Below are positions 1 to 7,312 of a stretch of 33,564 nt of DNA, piece after piece. Each line of letters starts with the position of its first letter. Position 1 is the stretch's first letter. Below the pieces are notes generated by a model that did not search any database, was not told where the DNA came from, and was given only the letters and a program-made list of their open reading frames with translations. Source of the stretch: an uncultured Granulosicoccus sp. (GTDB lineage Bacteria > Pseudomonadota > Gammaproteobacteria > Granulosicoccales > Granulosicoccaceae); NCBI GenBank assembly GCA_937991945.1, contig CALKLO010000138.1:1-33564 (forward strand). Reading direction: 5' to 3'. The position numbers were made by a program, and so were the translations under genes.

Positions 1-98
1 CTGAAAAAACCTAAGAAAAAAACAATGCCAACAGCCACTGCAATGAGTGCGGAAACACCAAAGACCGTGATATAGCGAAGAGGTATACGAATTCTCAT
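1..98 (-). CDS. N-terminus of a membrane protein, cut by the window edge
   Basis: An open frame reads leftwards out of the window. From the ATG at 96-98 it encodes MRIRIPLRYITVFG followed by a strongly hydrophobic stretch (about residues 11-32), so the protein begins with a short basic segment and one membrane helix. An in-frame ATG at 135-137 would add 13 residues; a stop codon lies just upstream of that, so the gene starts at one of these two sites. Neither has a convincing ribosome binding site. A short basic IPLR segment before a membrane helix is common in inner-membrane signalling proteins (sensor kinases, cyclases, HD or GGDEF proteins), but no further domain is visible and that reading is only inference. 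Confidence 0.55.
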   Translation of the reverse strand, partial: MRIRIPLRYITVFGVSALIAVAVGIVFFLGFF

Positions 99-341
99 AG
101 TCCATTGTAATGGATTCGGGATCGATACCGTCCACATCAAATGGGGTTAATCGTTCATATGCTCCAGGTGTAGAGCACGCCTTGTTTCGCTGACAGAGCC
201 TGCTCGCCATCATCCATAGATTGCGCTATCACAAACGCTAACACGGAATTCCAAAAAAACCTGTGTGAACCGTTAAATATTATTCAACACAATACCCCTA
301 AAACACCCAGCTTCTCAACGTAAATGAGTTAGCTTAGGAAC

Positions 342-1226
342 ATGAATAAAAATAACAACGTACAGGGCATTTTTCTCATGATGGCCTCTATGGTGGCCTT
401 CGCCATAGCCGATACACTAGTCAAAATCACAACGGCCGTCATGTCGACGGCGCAAGTCATGTTTTTTCTACTGGGTGGAGCCTTCTTTATATTTGCACTT
501 ATGGCCAAGTTGCAAAACAATAGACTCAATGATCCCAGAGCCTTCTCCCCTATTCTGCTGCTGCGCTACCTAGCCGAAATTACTGGCATGGTGGGCATGG
601 TTATGGCCCTAGCCAATAATCCAATCTCCATCGTTGGAGCCATCACTCAAGCATCCCCCATTCTGGTCACAGTAGGCGCTGTTCTATTTTTAAATGAGAA
701 AGTCGGCTGGCGACGTTGGTGCTCTGTGGTTATTGGATTTATAGGCGTACTACTCATTGTACAGCCAGGCGCAAACGGGTTCGACTACGCGGTACTGTGG
801 GCCATACTCGCGTTCGTATCGCTATCAATTCGTGATCTAACGACTCGTTTAGTACCAGCAGACATGCCATCGGCAAGTCTGGCCACCTACACGATGGCTG
901 CGGCAACACCGTTCACTATAGCGTGGGTATTTTTCAACGGTGAAAGCTTAATACCCGCACAAGTCGACTGGCTAGTGGTCATACCCATGGTTGTCATAGG
1001 CGCTTTGGGATATATGCTACTCATTGCGGCACTACGCGCAGGCGAAGTCTCTGTCGTCATGCCCTTTCGCTACTCCCGAATCATTTTCCTACTCGTTATA
1101 GGCGTAGTCGTGTTCAACGAAAAGCCCGGCCCTTTAGTATTGCTGGGCGCAAGCTTGATCATCGGCTCTGGCACTTACATGATGTGGCGAGAGCAGCATG
1201 TGAAGAAGATGAATATACCTAGCTAG
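342..1226 (+). CDS. EamA/DMT-family transporter
   Basis: A 294-residue integral membrane protein with the two-fold EamA repeat of the drug/metabolite transporter superfamily. About ten hydrophobic segments are visible. The first half contains the typical run around residues 90-130 (ITQASPILVTVGAVLFLNEK, then a WRRW loop), and the second half repeats it (GEVSVVMPFRYSRIIFLL, then VVFNEKP). Family members mostly export metabolites or amino acids; the substrate cannot be read from sequence. The ATG at 342 follows AGGA closely. It is convergent with the TRAP operon (6-base gap) and is probably transcribed alone. Family assignment is firm, function is not. Confidence 0.85.
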   Translation: MNKNNNVQGIFLMMASMVAFAIADTLVKITTAVMSTAQVMFFLLGGAFFIFALMAKLQNNRLNDPRAFSPILLLRYLAEITGMVGMVMALANNPISIVGAITQASPILVTVGAVLFLNEKVGWRRWCSVVIGFIGVLLIVQPGANGFDYAVLWAILAFVSLSIRDLTTRLVPADMPSASLATYTMAAATPFTIAWVFFNGESLIPAQVDWLVVIPMVVIGALGYMLLIAALRAGEVSVVMPFRYSRIIFLLVIGVVVFNEKPGPLVLLGASLIIGSGTYMMWREQHVKKMNIPS

Positions 1227-1232
1227 CTCTCT

Positions 1233-2513
1233 TTAGCCGAGCAGTCTTGGCAGCGTCAATGATATCGCTGGAACAAATGTGATCATCATAAGAGCCGCAA
1301 AAATGGCGATATAGAATGGCCAAATTGTGCGCACCGCTTTTTCCATTGGCAGCTTGCCAACCGCACACCCGACGAACAAGCACGAGCCAACCGGCGGCGT
1401 ACACAGACCCAGGCCAAGATTAACCAGAAGGATCATTCCAAACTGCAGCGGATCGATGCCCAGTGCATTCATGATGGGCAAAAATATAGGTGTGCAAATG
1501 AGTATCAGCGCTGCCATATCCATGATCATGCCAAGAAGCAGCAAGACCGCATTGATCATCAGCAAAATCAATATTGGGTTGTCAGTCAAACCGGTGAGAA
1601 AATCGATGGTTAGACTTGGTACCCGAAAGAAAGTCAGCATGTAAGCGAAAGCACCGGCGCAAGCGATGAGGATCATCACCATTGAAGTGGTACGCACCGC
1701 TGAGGTAACAGCTGTCTTGAAGGTCTCCCAGCTAAGACTGCGATAAACCACGATAGTGACTACAAACGCGTACAGTGCCCCAAAAGCACCAGACTCTGTG
1801 GCTGTAAATACACCTGAAAGCACACCACCGACAATGATTACAGCTGTTAATAGTCCTGGGATCGCGCTGAAAAAACTAATAACCAACACTGTCCAGCCAG
1901 GAAATTTTTCAGCACCATACCCGCGCTTGACCGCCACCACGTAGGCGGCAACAGCAAGACAAGTACACATCAGCACACCAGGCACTACCCCTGCGAGGAA
2001 GAGCTTAGAAATGGACACTGAACCACCCGCCGCCAAGGCGAAGATGATCATATTGTGGCTGGGTGGAATAATGATGCCCGCAATTGACGAGGTTACAGTG
2101 ACATTCACTGCGTAGTCTGCGTCGTAACCTTTGTCTTTCATGACAGGGATCAGAATGGACCCGAGCGCCGAAATATCTGCGATAGCAGAACCAGATATGC
2201 CGCCAAACAACATGGATGAAAAGACATTCACAATGCCCAGTCCACCGCGTACAGCACCCACGGCGTTTTGTGCGAAACGTACCAACCGCGCGGCTATACC
2301 GCCGTGGAACATGAGTTCACCAGCGAATATAAAAAACGGGATAGCCATTAAGGAATAGACATTGATTCCGGCAACAATGCGCTGAAACACAATGAGCATC
2401 GGCAAACCTTCAAACCAGAAGGCAGCTAGTGCGGAAATGCCTAGGGCGAAAGCCACTGGCAAACCAATGACGACACATAGGGCAAATACCCCTAGTAGTA
2501 GAAGGAGTCCCAT
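1233..2513 (-). CDS. dctM: TRAP transporter large permease, DctM family
   Basis: A 426-residue, very hydrophobic protein with the length and repeats of the DctM large membrane subunit of TRAP transporters. This subunit carries the substrate through the inner membrane, driven by a sodium gradient. Visible signatures are GLPVAFALGISALAAFW near the N-terminus, FGGISGSAIADISALGSI around residues 102-120, IIIPPSHNMIIFA around 146-158, and the late MINAVLLLLGMIMDMAALIL and LGLGLCTPPVGSCLFVGC segments. It is the last gene of dctP-dctQ-dctM, starting 9 bases after dctQ ends. Substrate specificity lies in DctP, not here. Confidence 0.95.
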   Translation of the reverse strand: MGLLLLLGVFALCVVIGLPVAFALGISALAAFWFEGLPMLIVFQRIVAGINVYSLMAIPFFIFAGELMFHGGIAARLVRFAQNAVGAVRGGLGIVNVFSSMLFGGISGSAIADISALGSILIPVMKDKGYDADYAVNVTVTSSIAGIIIPPSHNMIIFALAAGGSVSISKLFLAGVVPGVLMCTCLAVAAYVVAVKRGYGAEKFPGWTVLVISFFSAIPGLLTAVIIVGGVLSGVFTATESGAFGALYAFVVTIVVYRSLSWETFKTAVTSAVRTTSMVMILIACAGAFAYMLTFFRVPSLTIDFLTGLTDNPILILLMINAVLLLLGMIMDMAALILICTPIFLPIMNALGIDPLQFGMILLVNLGLGLCTPPVGSCLFVGCAVGKLPMEKAVRTIWPFYIAIFAALMMITFVPAISLTLPRLLG

Positions 2514-2522
2514 TTTCGTCTC

Positions 2523-3050
2523 TTATTCTATGCTGTCTTTGCGTTCGTCTCGCCCGAGCAACAATCGGAGAAGATGCGTTAAAGAAAATACAAATACAAG
2601 TGCGCCACATATAGTCAGCGGCAGCGAACGCAAGCCTTCTGGCACGCGAATGAGCGGAATCAGGGAATTCCATTTGAACTGTGTCAGTTCAAGACCGTAC
2701 CAAAACATCAGACCGCCGAACCCCGCCATGAGCACATCCGTGACGAATACAAAAACGGTGCGTATTTTCGCAGGAACCATACTTCGAAATATAACAACAG
2801 ACAGATGTGTATCTTGTCGAACGCCAACAGCTGCACCTAAAAAGGCAATGACCATTAACAACAAATGAGAGACCTGCTCAACCCATGTCGGAGTATCGTT
2901 CAAGACATAGCGGCCATAAACCAACCAAGCAAACATCACCGTCATCCCAACTAGCGCTACACCCGCGATGATTAGACAAATCTTTGATAGTAGGTCGAGT
3001 ACCTTATCGATACCCTGCAAAAACGCAGGAGCTTCAGGTGAATCGCTCAT
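2523..3050 (-). CDS. dctQ: TRAP transporter small permease, DctQ family
   Basis: A 175-residue protein with four membrane helices, at about residues 25-50, 60-78, 98-120 and 142-163. The second region carries the family-typical W-x-E-Q-V-S-H-L-L-L motif (WVEQVSHLLL). DctQ is the small membrane subunit that packs against DctM in tripartite TRAP transporters and is needed for function. The C-terminus is charged and cytoplasmic. The gene sits between dctP and dctM, and a strong hairpin (3091-3124) lies in the 88-base gap separating it from dctP. Confidence 0.93.
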   Translation of the reverse strand: MSDSPEAPAFLQGIDKVLDLLSKICLIIAGVALVGMTVMFAWLVYGRYVLNDTPTWVEQVSHLLLMVIAFLGAAVGVRQDTHLSVVIFRSMVPAKIRTVFVFVTDVLMAGFGGLMFWYGLELTQFKWNSLIPLIRVPEGLRSLPLTICGALVFVFSLTHLLRLLLGRDERKDSIE

Positions 3051-3090
3051 TAATTTTCTCGTAAAAAAGGCTCGAAATTTCTATATTTAA

Positions 3091-3124
3091 ATAGAACCTC
3101 CGACACACTCGCCGGAGGTTCTAT
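3091..3124 (-). terminator. Strong intercistronic hairpin between dctP and dctQ
   Basis: A perfect 12-bp inverted repeat: ATAGAACCTCCG at 3091-3102 pairs with CGGAGGTTCTAT at 3113-3124 around a 10-base loop. On the transcribed (minus) strand it lies just after the dctP stop and is followed by an A/T-rich run rather than a long U tract. Such hairpins in binding-protein operons usually stabilise or partly terminate the message so that the periplasmic protein is made in excess over the permeases. The structure is certain; which of these two actions applies is inferred. Confidence 0.75.
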
Positions 3125-3138
3125 CAACAACTCAAATA

Positions 3139-4113
3139 CTACTCAGTTGTTTGCGCCATTTCGACGAGCTTAGCCATATCAGGGTTAGCAGCTAGGTAGT
3201 CATCGTATACCTTGACCATTGCAGCCTGAAAAGGACCTTTGTCTGCGATCTCGTTAACTACGATTCCAGCAGCTTCTACTTCCTTACGCGCTTCGCCAGA
3301 CTGAACAGCCCATAGTTCGCGTTGGAAAAGAGCAGCTTCTTCAGCAGCACCACGTACGGCTGCTTGCATATCAGCAGACAGTGCGTCGAACTTAGAAGTG
3401 TTTACACAAATGCACTCAGGAATGATCAAGTGCTCACTTAGTGAGTAATGCGTAGTTACTTCATAGTGGCCAACATTTTTGAATGATGGGAAGTTGTTCT
3501 CTGCACCATCAACAACACCTGTTTTGAGTGCTTGCTGTACTTCAGAGAATGCCATCGGTGAAGGATTACCACCCATTGCTGCAATCATTGACGTGTATAG
3601 GTCGTTATTCATGACTCGAATTTTCAAACCTTCAACATCAGCCGGTGTGTTGATTGGCTTCTGGCTGTAGAAAGATCGAGCGCCTGCATCAACCCACGCA
3701 AGAGGCTTAAGACCCGCTTCTGACATAGCGTTGCCGATTGCTTCACCCGCTTCACCTTCTAAAACGCGAAACATGTGTGGAACACTTTTGAAGATGAAAG
3801 GCAATGAAACAAGATTTGCTTCTTTTACAACTGGACCGATTGGACCAAGGTTGAAGTTACCCACTTCGATAGCGCCAAGACGAACCTGCTCTAGTGCATC
3901 AGGCTGTGAACCCAGTACGCCGCCATGGAAAACTTCTAAAGTGATTTCGCCTCCAGTAGCTTCATTAACAAGCTCTGAGAACTTGTCCATTGCTGCAGTG
4001 TTTGGATGGCCGTCGTTATGGATGTTCCAAGCTCTCCAGTTTTCTGCACTGGTCGCATTGAAAGATAAGCACGCTAACGCACTGATTAGTAATAAAGAAC
4101 GTTTTTTAAACAT
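3139..4113 (-). CDS. dctP: TRAP transporter substrate-binding protein, DctP family
   Basis: A 324-residue periplasmic binding protein. An N-terminal signal peptide (about residues 1-23, ending ATSA before ENW) is followed by the DctP fold. The conserved ligand-carboxylate arginine is expected at R166 in GLKIRVMNN, and GVVDGAENNFPSF (about 200-212) is the substrate-side signature. TRAP binding proteins with a DGAENN segment are, as I recall the family, often sugar-acid (uronate-like) binders, so an acidic sugar is a reasonable but unproven ligand. The start is well supported by AGGAGGA at 4117-4123. First gene of dctPQM; its promoter and dyads lie at 4181-4241. No sugar-acid catabolic gene is adjacent. 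Confidence 0.93.
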   Translation of the reverse strand: MFKKRSLLLISALACLSFNATSAENWRAWNIHNDGHPNTAAMDKFSELVNEATGGEITLEVFHGGVLGSQPDALEQVRLGAIEVGNFNLGPIGPVVKEANLVSLPFIFKSVPHMFRVLEGEAGEAIGNAMSEAGLKPLAWVDAGARSFYSQKPINTPADVEGLKIRVMNNDLYTSMIAAMGGNPSPMAFSEVQQALKTGVVDGAENNFPSFKNVGHYEVTTHYSLSEHLIIPECICVNTSKFDALSADMQAAVRGAAEEAALFQRELWAVQSGEARKEVEAAGIVVNEIADKGPFQAAMVKVYDDYLAANPDMAKLVEMAQTTE

Positions 4114-4180
4114 AAATCCTCCTCGGGATATAGAACTAGTGGTGATACAGGGACAAATTTACATAAGAAGCGCTTTCGGA

Positions 4181-4193
4181 TGGTTGGCAACCA
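4181..4193. promoter_or_regulatory. Downstream TGGT/ACCA dyad of the dctP control region
   Basis: TGGTTG at 4181-4186 and CAACCA at 4188-4193 form a perfect inverted repeat around one base. It lies just downstream of the predicted dctP transcription start and about 23 bases centre-to-centre from a second TGGT...ACCA dyad. The arms resemble operators of GntR/FCD regulators. The regulator is not identifiable in this window. Confidence 0.45.
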
Positions 4194-4201
4194 CCCACAA
4201 C

Positions 4202-4219
4202 TGGTATGGTAGAATACCA
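4202..4219. promoter_or_regulatory. TGGTAT-N6-ATACCA operator-like dyad over the dctP -10
   Basis: TGGTAT at 4202-4207 and ATACCA at 4214-4219 form a perfect 6-bp inverted repeat. It is centred on the predicted dctP -10 element, where a repressor would block polymerase. TGGTATACCA-like sites are typical of GntR/FCD regulators of the UxuR/ExuR type; here the arms are separated by six bases. Confidence 0.5.
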
Positions 4220-4241
4220 CTAGGGCAGACAGCTTTGTCAA
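4211..4241 (-). promoter_or_regulatory. Predicted sigma-70 promoter of dctPQM
   Basis: On the minus strand a consensus -35 TTGACA (4236-4241) is followed 19 bases later by TATTCT (4211-4216), which is preceded by TGG and so forms an extended -10. The transcript would start near 4204, about 90 bases before dctP. The spacing is slightly long, but the perfect -35 and extended -10 make this the best promoter of the region. Confidence 0.5.
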
Positions 4242-4337
4242 GGGCCAATTTCACACACCGTAACCGCGCGTAGCTGAACTCTAGATTCATCTACATATTA
4301 TGAATCGCTGCCACGAGCCTGCAGTATTGTTAGTGCA

Positions 4338-4349
4338 CCCCTGCAGGGG
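4338..4349. repeat. 12-bp perfect palindrome CCCCTGCAGGGG
   Basis: A perfect palindrome in the dctP/HNH spacer, about 240 bases from the HNH start. It has no loop, so it is more likely a protein-binding dyad than an RNA hairpin. No known factor is assigned. Confidence 0.4.
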
Positions 4350-4430
4350 CGTTTCACACTATGGTTGGATACTTAATAAATGACAAGTGGTGAGGTCGTT
4401 TACGAAAGGACCCCCTACTCCATCGAGGTC

Positions 4431-4450
4431 AATTACTCCGCGGAGTAATT
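4431..4450. promoter_or_regulatory. 20-bp perfect palindrome upstream of the HNH gene
   Basis: AATTACTCCG is followed directly by its exact reverse complement, giving ten perfectly paired positions with no spacer. Symmetry ends at both edges. It lies about 20 bases upstream of the expected -35 position of the HNH-gene promoter, fitting a dimeric regulator site. No matching regulator gene is in the window. Confidence 0.55.
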
Positions 4451-4465
4451 ACATTTACGGCTCTG

Positions 4466-4495
4466 TGCTTTGCAAAACACACCACTGTATATAAT
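4466..4495 (+). promoter_or_regulatory. Predicted promoter of the HNH endonuclease gene
   Basis: A perfect -10 TATAAT at 4490-4495 is preceded by TGTA. The -35 region is poor (TGCTTT at 4466-4471 with 18-base spacing), which suggests dependence on an activator or weak expression. The coding start is about 80 bases downstream. Confidence 0.4.
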
Positions 4496-4575
4496 CACTG
4501 TAAAACGGTGAATTCCTCACTAGCTTAGACACCGATACCCTTACACTGGCCTAACGCATAGACAAGGAGTCAAAC

Positions 4576-5940
4576 ATGCATGCCAGTGCTGCAAAATCTG
4601 ATCGGGGACATGATGCCTTAATCGCTAGTGTATTAGCATCTCATGGTGTTCATCCTCAACACACTGTTGAGAACGCAACCAGCGCCTCTCTCAATACTAT
4701 TAGCGAGCAAGTCAAACACCTTGCACAGGCGCTAGATCGCGGCACCTGTAAGCTTGTTCGCCTACTACCTACATTTGATAGGCATCAAGCCTGGGCCAAA
4801 GATGGCCAACGGAGTTGCGTTGCTTGGCTTAATACCTATTGCGGAATAAGTCTGTCGTCTGCTCACGATCGCTGTCGCGTGGCCTACGCCCTCGAGGAAC
4901 TACCTGTTGTTTCTCGGCTCTTCATGCTGGGCGAACTCAGTTGGTCTAAAGTCCGCGCCTTGACTCGCATCGCAACCCCTGACAACGAGCAAGAGCTCGT
5001 AAGTCAAGCACTGCTCATTAGCGCCAGTGCGATTGAGCAACTCGCCAGACAATATAGGAATGTCAGCAATCTAGATCAACTTAAAACTGACAACGAAAAA
5101 GCGAATAAGCAGTACGAAGACCGCAAAGTTCATTATCAATTTGATCATAGAGGCATGGTGAGTATTCACGCATTGCTTCCACCTTTGGAAGGTGCGGCAG
5201 TGCTGAAATCTTTAGCGCGAGCGGAAGATGAACTATTCACCGATGCACATGAAAAAAATGAAGGGCGAGTCATTGCACCGAGTGTCTATCGCACCCATGA
5301 GGAGGACCCGAAACGTCGAACCTCCACACAACTACGAGCAGATGCATTCTGCTTAGTTGCTAAAAAACACTTAGCCGCAGAGCCTTTAGATATTAAAACA
5401 GCTGATCGGTACCAAGTGGTTGTGCATGTTGATGAGGCAACGTTACGTCAAAGCTTCAACAACGACACACAAAGCACATCAGTTTGTCATATTGAGAATG
5501 GCCCTTCTATCTCTGCTAATACTGCGCGCAGGTTGGCCGATGATTGCAGTGTTGTGCCCATCTACATGCGGCATGGCGAACCCCTGTCTATAGGTAGAAG
5601 AAGCCGTATTTGGACAAGCTCAATATACCGCGCAATCGTAGCAAGAGATAAACACTGCCAGTTTCCAGGTTGTTCCTGCACACGACATACTCACATACAC
5701 CATCTTGTGCATTGGGCTCATGGAGGTGAAACATCGGTTGACAACGGCGTCTTGCTCTGTAGTTTTCATCATCGACTTATACATGAAGAAAACTACACCG
5801 TTGAGAAAACAACACTCGACAAAAACGGCAATTTAGCGCCGCAAAGAATCACTGTTGACAATGGGTGTGGCGGAACTCTAACTCTCTCAGCGCGAAAAAC
5901 CAGATTTATAGTTCGACGCCACGACGGGGGCGTTGTTTAG
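4576..5940 (+). CDS. DUF222/HNH endonuclease-domain protein (13E12 repeat type)
   Basis: A 454-residue protein. Its N-terminal three quarters match the mostly helical DUF222 region (for example SWSKVRALTRIATPDNEQELV). The C-terminal HNH nuclease domain, about residues 355-404, shows CQFPGCSC, HTHIHHLVHWAHGG, DNGVLLCSFHH and RLIHE, supplying the HNH histidines and asparagine and the zinc-binding cysteines. Proteins of this family are predicted DNA endonucleases, often scattered in many genomic copies; their cellular role is not settled. The start is supported by AAGGAGT seven bases before ATG. It is a single-gene unit with its own promoter and the 20-bp palindrome upstream. No methyltransferase partner or mobile-element boundary is visible. 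Confidence 0.9.
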   Translation: MHASAAKSDRGHDALIASVLASHGVHPQHTVENATSASLNTISEQVKHLAQALDRGTCKLVRLLPTFDRHQAWAKDGQRSCVAWLNTYCGISLSSAHDRCRVAYALEELPVVSRLFMLGELSWSKVRALTRIATPDNEQELVSQALLISASAIEQLARQYRNVSNLDQLKTDNEKANKQYEDRKVHYQFDHRGMVSIHALLPPLEGAAVLKSLARAEDELFTDAHEKNEGRVIAPSVYRTHEEDPKRRTSTQLRADAFCLVAKKHLAAEPLDIKTADRYQVVVHVDEATLRQSFNNDTQSTSVCHIENGPSISANTARRLADDCSVVPIYMRHGEPLSIGRRSRIWTSSIYRAIVARDKHCQFPGCSCTRHTHIHHLVHWAHGGETSVDNGVLLCSFHHRLIHEENYTVEKTTLDKNGNLAPQRITVDNGCGGTLTLSARKTRFIVRRHDGGVV

Positions 5941-6308
5941 CTCACTATTTTTCATATCGAATTTCACTACCCATTAGGGTTAGCGCACCAGCTATTGTAT
6001 TAGTAATTTACTTTTGAAGATCGTTCCACTTTATGAATTTTAAGTCACTAAAAATAGAAATATAAGTGTAAATATAAGCTCAGACTGACACCTTCACGCA
6101 TAACTTTCGACACGCTTCACAGAATAGTGCCTACAACATGTATTTAAATAAAATCCAGATTAAGCATATTTATTTTTCGCCGCCAACTGCACAGATATGC
6201 CTCTTATAGACATACATTAATACAAGTCGTAAGCTGTAATTTAGGAACACTTTTCTCCACGGCGACTACTCGCCAAGCATCCAGGCTAAATAGGGTTTAA
6301 CTTGCACT
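5941..6308. other. A/T-rich spacer with no gene seen
   Basis: A 368-base gap between the HNH gene and the oxygenase gene. It is A/T-rich and contains only a short direct repeat, AAATATAAG, at 6058-6066 and 6070-6078. I see no convincing promoter, terminator or small gene, although a promoter for the downstream gene is expected here. Confidence 0.5.
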
Positions 6309-7298
6309 ATGCAAATTGAAAACGTTATAGATCCAATACATTGGTCATCAAACGAATACCGACAGTTTGGTCTTGCTCCTCAAATTAGTGAGCATGATTA
6401 CCACAAGATGCCGATGTTCCAAAAGAACAATCTAATCGACTTATTGGACAACTATCCTCGAGAACATTTGCAAGCGCACTCGATGGGCACTGATCCTCAA
6501 AACTATAAAGAGTGGATACAAGTTGACATAGCCCCTGAATCTAGTGGTGCTGATATTTGGCGCGCAGTAGAGCATGGTCGGATCTGGCTGAACTTAGTGC
6601 ATATAGAAAGAAATAGACGGGAATATCGTGAACTCATCGACGCTATGTATGAGCACCTTGGTGAGAACTGCCCCCACCTACAGAACCCTACCAGCACCTT
6701 TAGCGCACTACTTATAAGTTCTCCTGGCGCTCAAGTTTATTACCACCTCGATGCCGAGCCAAATATGCTTTGGCACATGCGTGGAAAAAAAGATGTATGG
6801 CTTTATCCTGCGATGGATCCAGAACTTATGCCTCAGGAGTTTCTTGAAGATATTTATTCCGGTGAAATTGACGAGGATCTACCTTACAAACCAGAGTTTG
6901 ACGACCGTGCGCTATATCATCGTCTGGTACCAGGAGAAGCGGCATCGTGGGCTCACAACGCTCCTCACCGCATTATGAATGTCGATATGAATGTTTCTCT
7001 GGCAACGAGCTATTACACGCCTGCTGTTTACAAGAGGCAGTATGTACAACTAGCCAATCGACACCTCCTGCGCAATCTGGGTATACAAAAACGCAGCATG
7101 GCAGAACACGGCCTAGTCCCTTCTGCCAAGCGATTTTCTTATCGCCTTATCAATAAAATCAGACCTTTCAAAAGCGATATCCGATCGGCAAGTTATATTA
7201 CTGACCTTCAACTGGATCCTGACGCCCCGTTAGGGTTTAGAAAATTACCAAAAGCAAAACTGGCATCATTTGCCAAACCTGGGCCGTTGAATAGTTAG
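6309..7298 (+). CDS. JmjC/cupin-like 2-oxoglutarate- and iron-dependent oxygenase (putative)
   Basis: A 329-residue soluble protein whose centre has the features of a JmjC/cupin-like double-stranded beta helix. FSALLISSPGAQVYYHLDAE (about 131-150) gives an HxD iron-binding pair, H146 and D148. WHMRGKKDVWLYP (155-167) is the typical following strand with candidate 2-oxoglutarate lysines, and WAHNAPHRIMN (214-224) supplies the distal histidine, probably H220. Such enzymes hydroxylate protein or small-molecule substrates. No substrate can be inferred: neighbours are unrelated and the gene stands alone, convergent with the MocR gene. The C-terminal 90 residues are basic and not recognised. The start lacks a clear ribosome binding site. 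Confidence 0.7.
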   Translation: MQIENVIDPIHWSSNEYRQFGLAPQISEHDYHKMPMFQKNNLIDLLDNYPREHLQAHSMGTDPQNYKEWIQVDIAPESSGADIWRAVEHGRIWLNLVHIERNRREYRELIDAMYEHLGENCPHLQNPTSTFSALLISSPGAQVYYHLDAEPNMLWHMRGKKDVWLYPAMDPELMPQEFLEDIYSGEIDEDLPYKPEFDDRALYHRLVPGEAASWAHNAPHRIMNVDMNVSLATSYYTPAVYKRQYVQLANRHLLRNLGIQKRSMAEHGLVPSAKRFSYRLINKIRPFKSDIRSASYITDLQLDPDAPLGFRKLPKAKLASFAKPGPLNS

Positions 7299-7312
7299 CG
7301 CTCTTAACAACG

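Larger units (their letters stand above)
4114..4575. other. Intergenic region between dctP and the HNH gene
   Basis: This 462-base divergent spacer has no convincing gene. It holds the dctP promoter with two TGGT/ACCA dyads (4181-4241), a 12-bp palindrome CCCCTGCAGGGG (4338-4349), a 20-bp perfect palindrome (4431-4450) and a good -10 element for the HNH gene (4490-4495). Confidence 0.7.

Noticed and set aside
4576-5940. HNH gene as part of a mobile element or restriction system
   Set aside because: No terminal repeats, target duplications, transposase, integrase or methyltransferase are visible around it.
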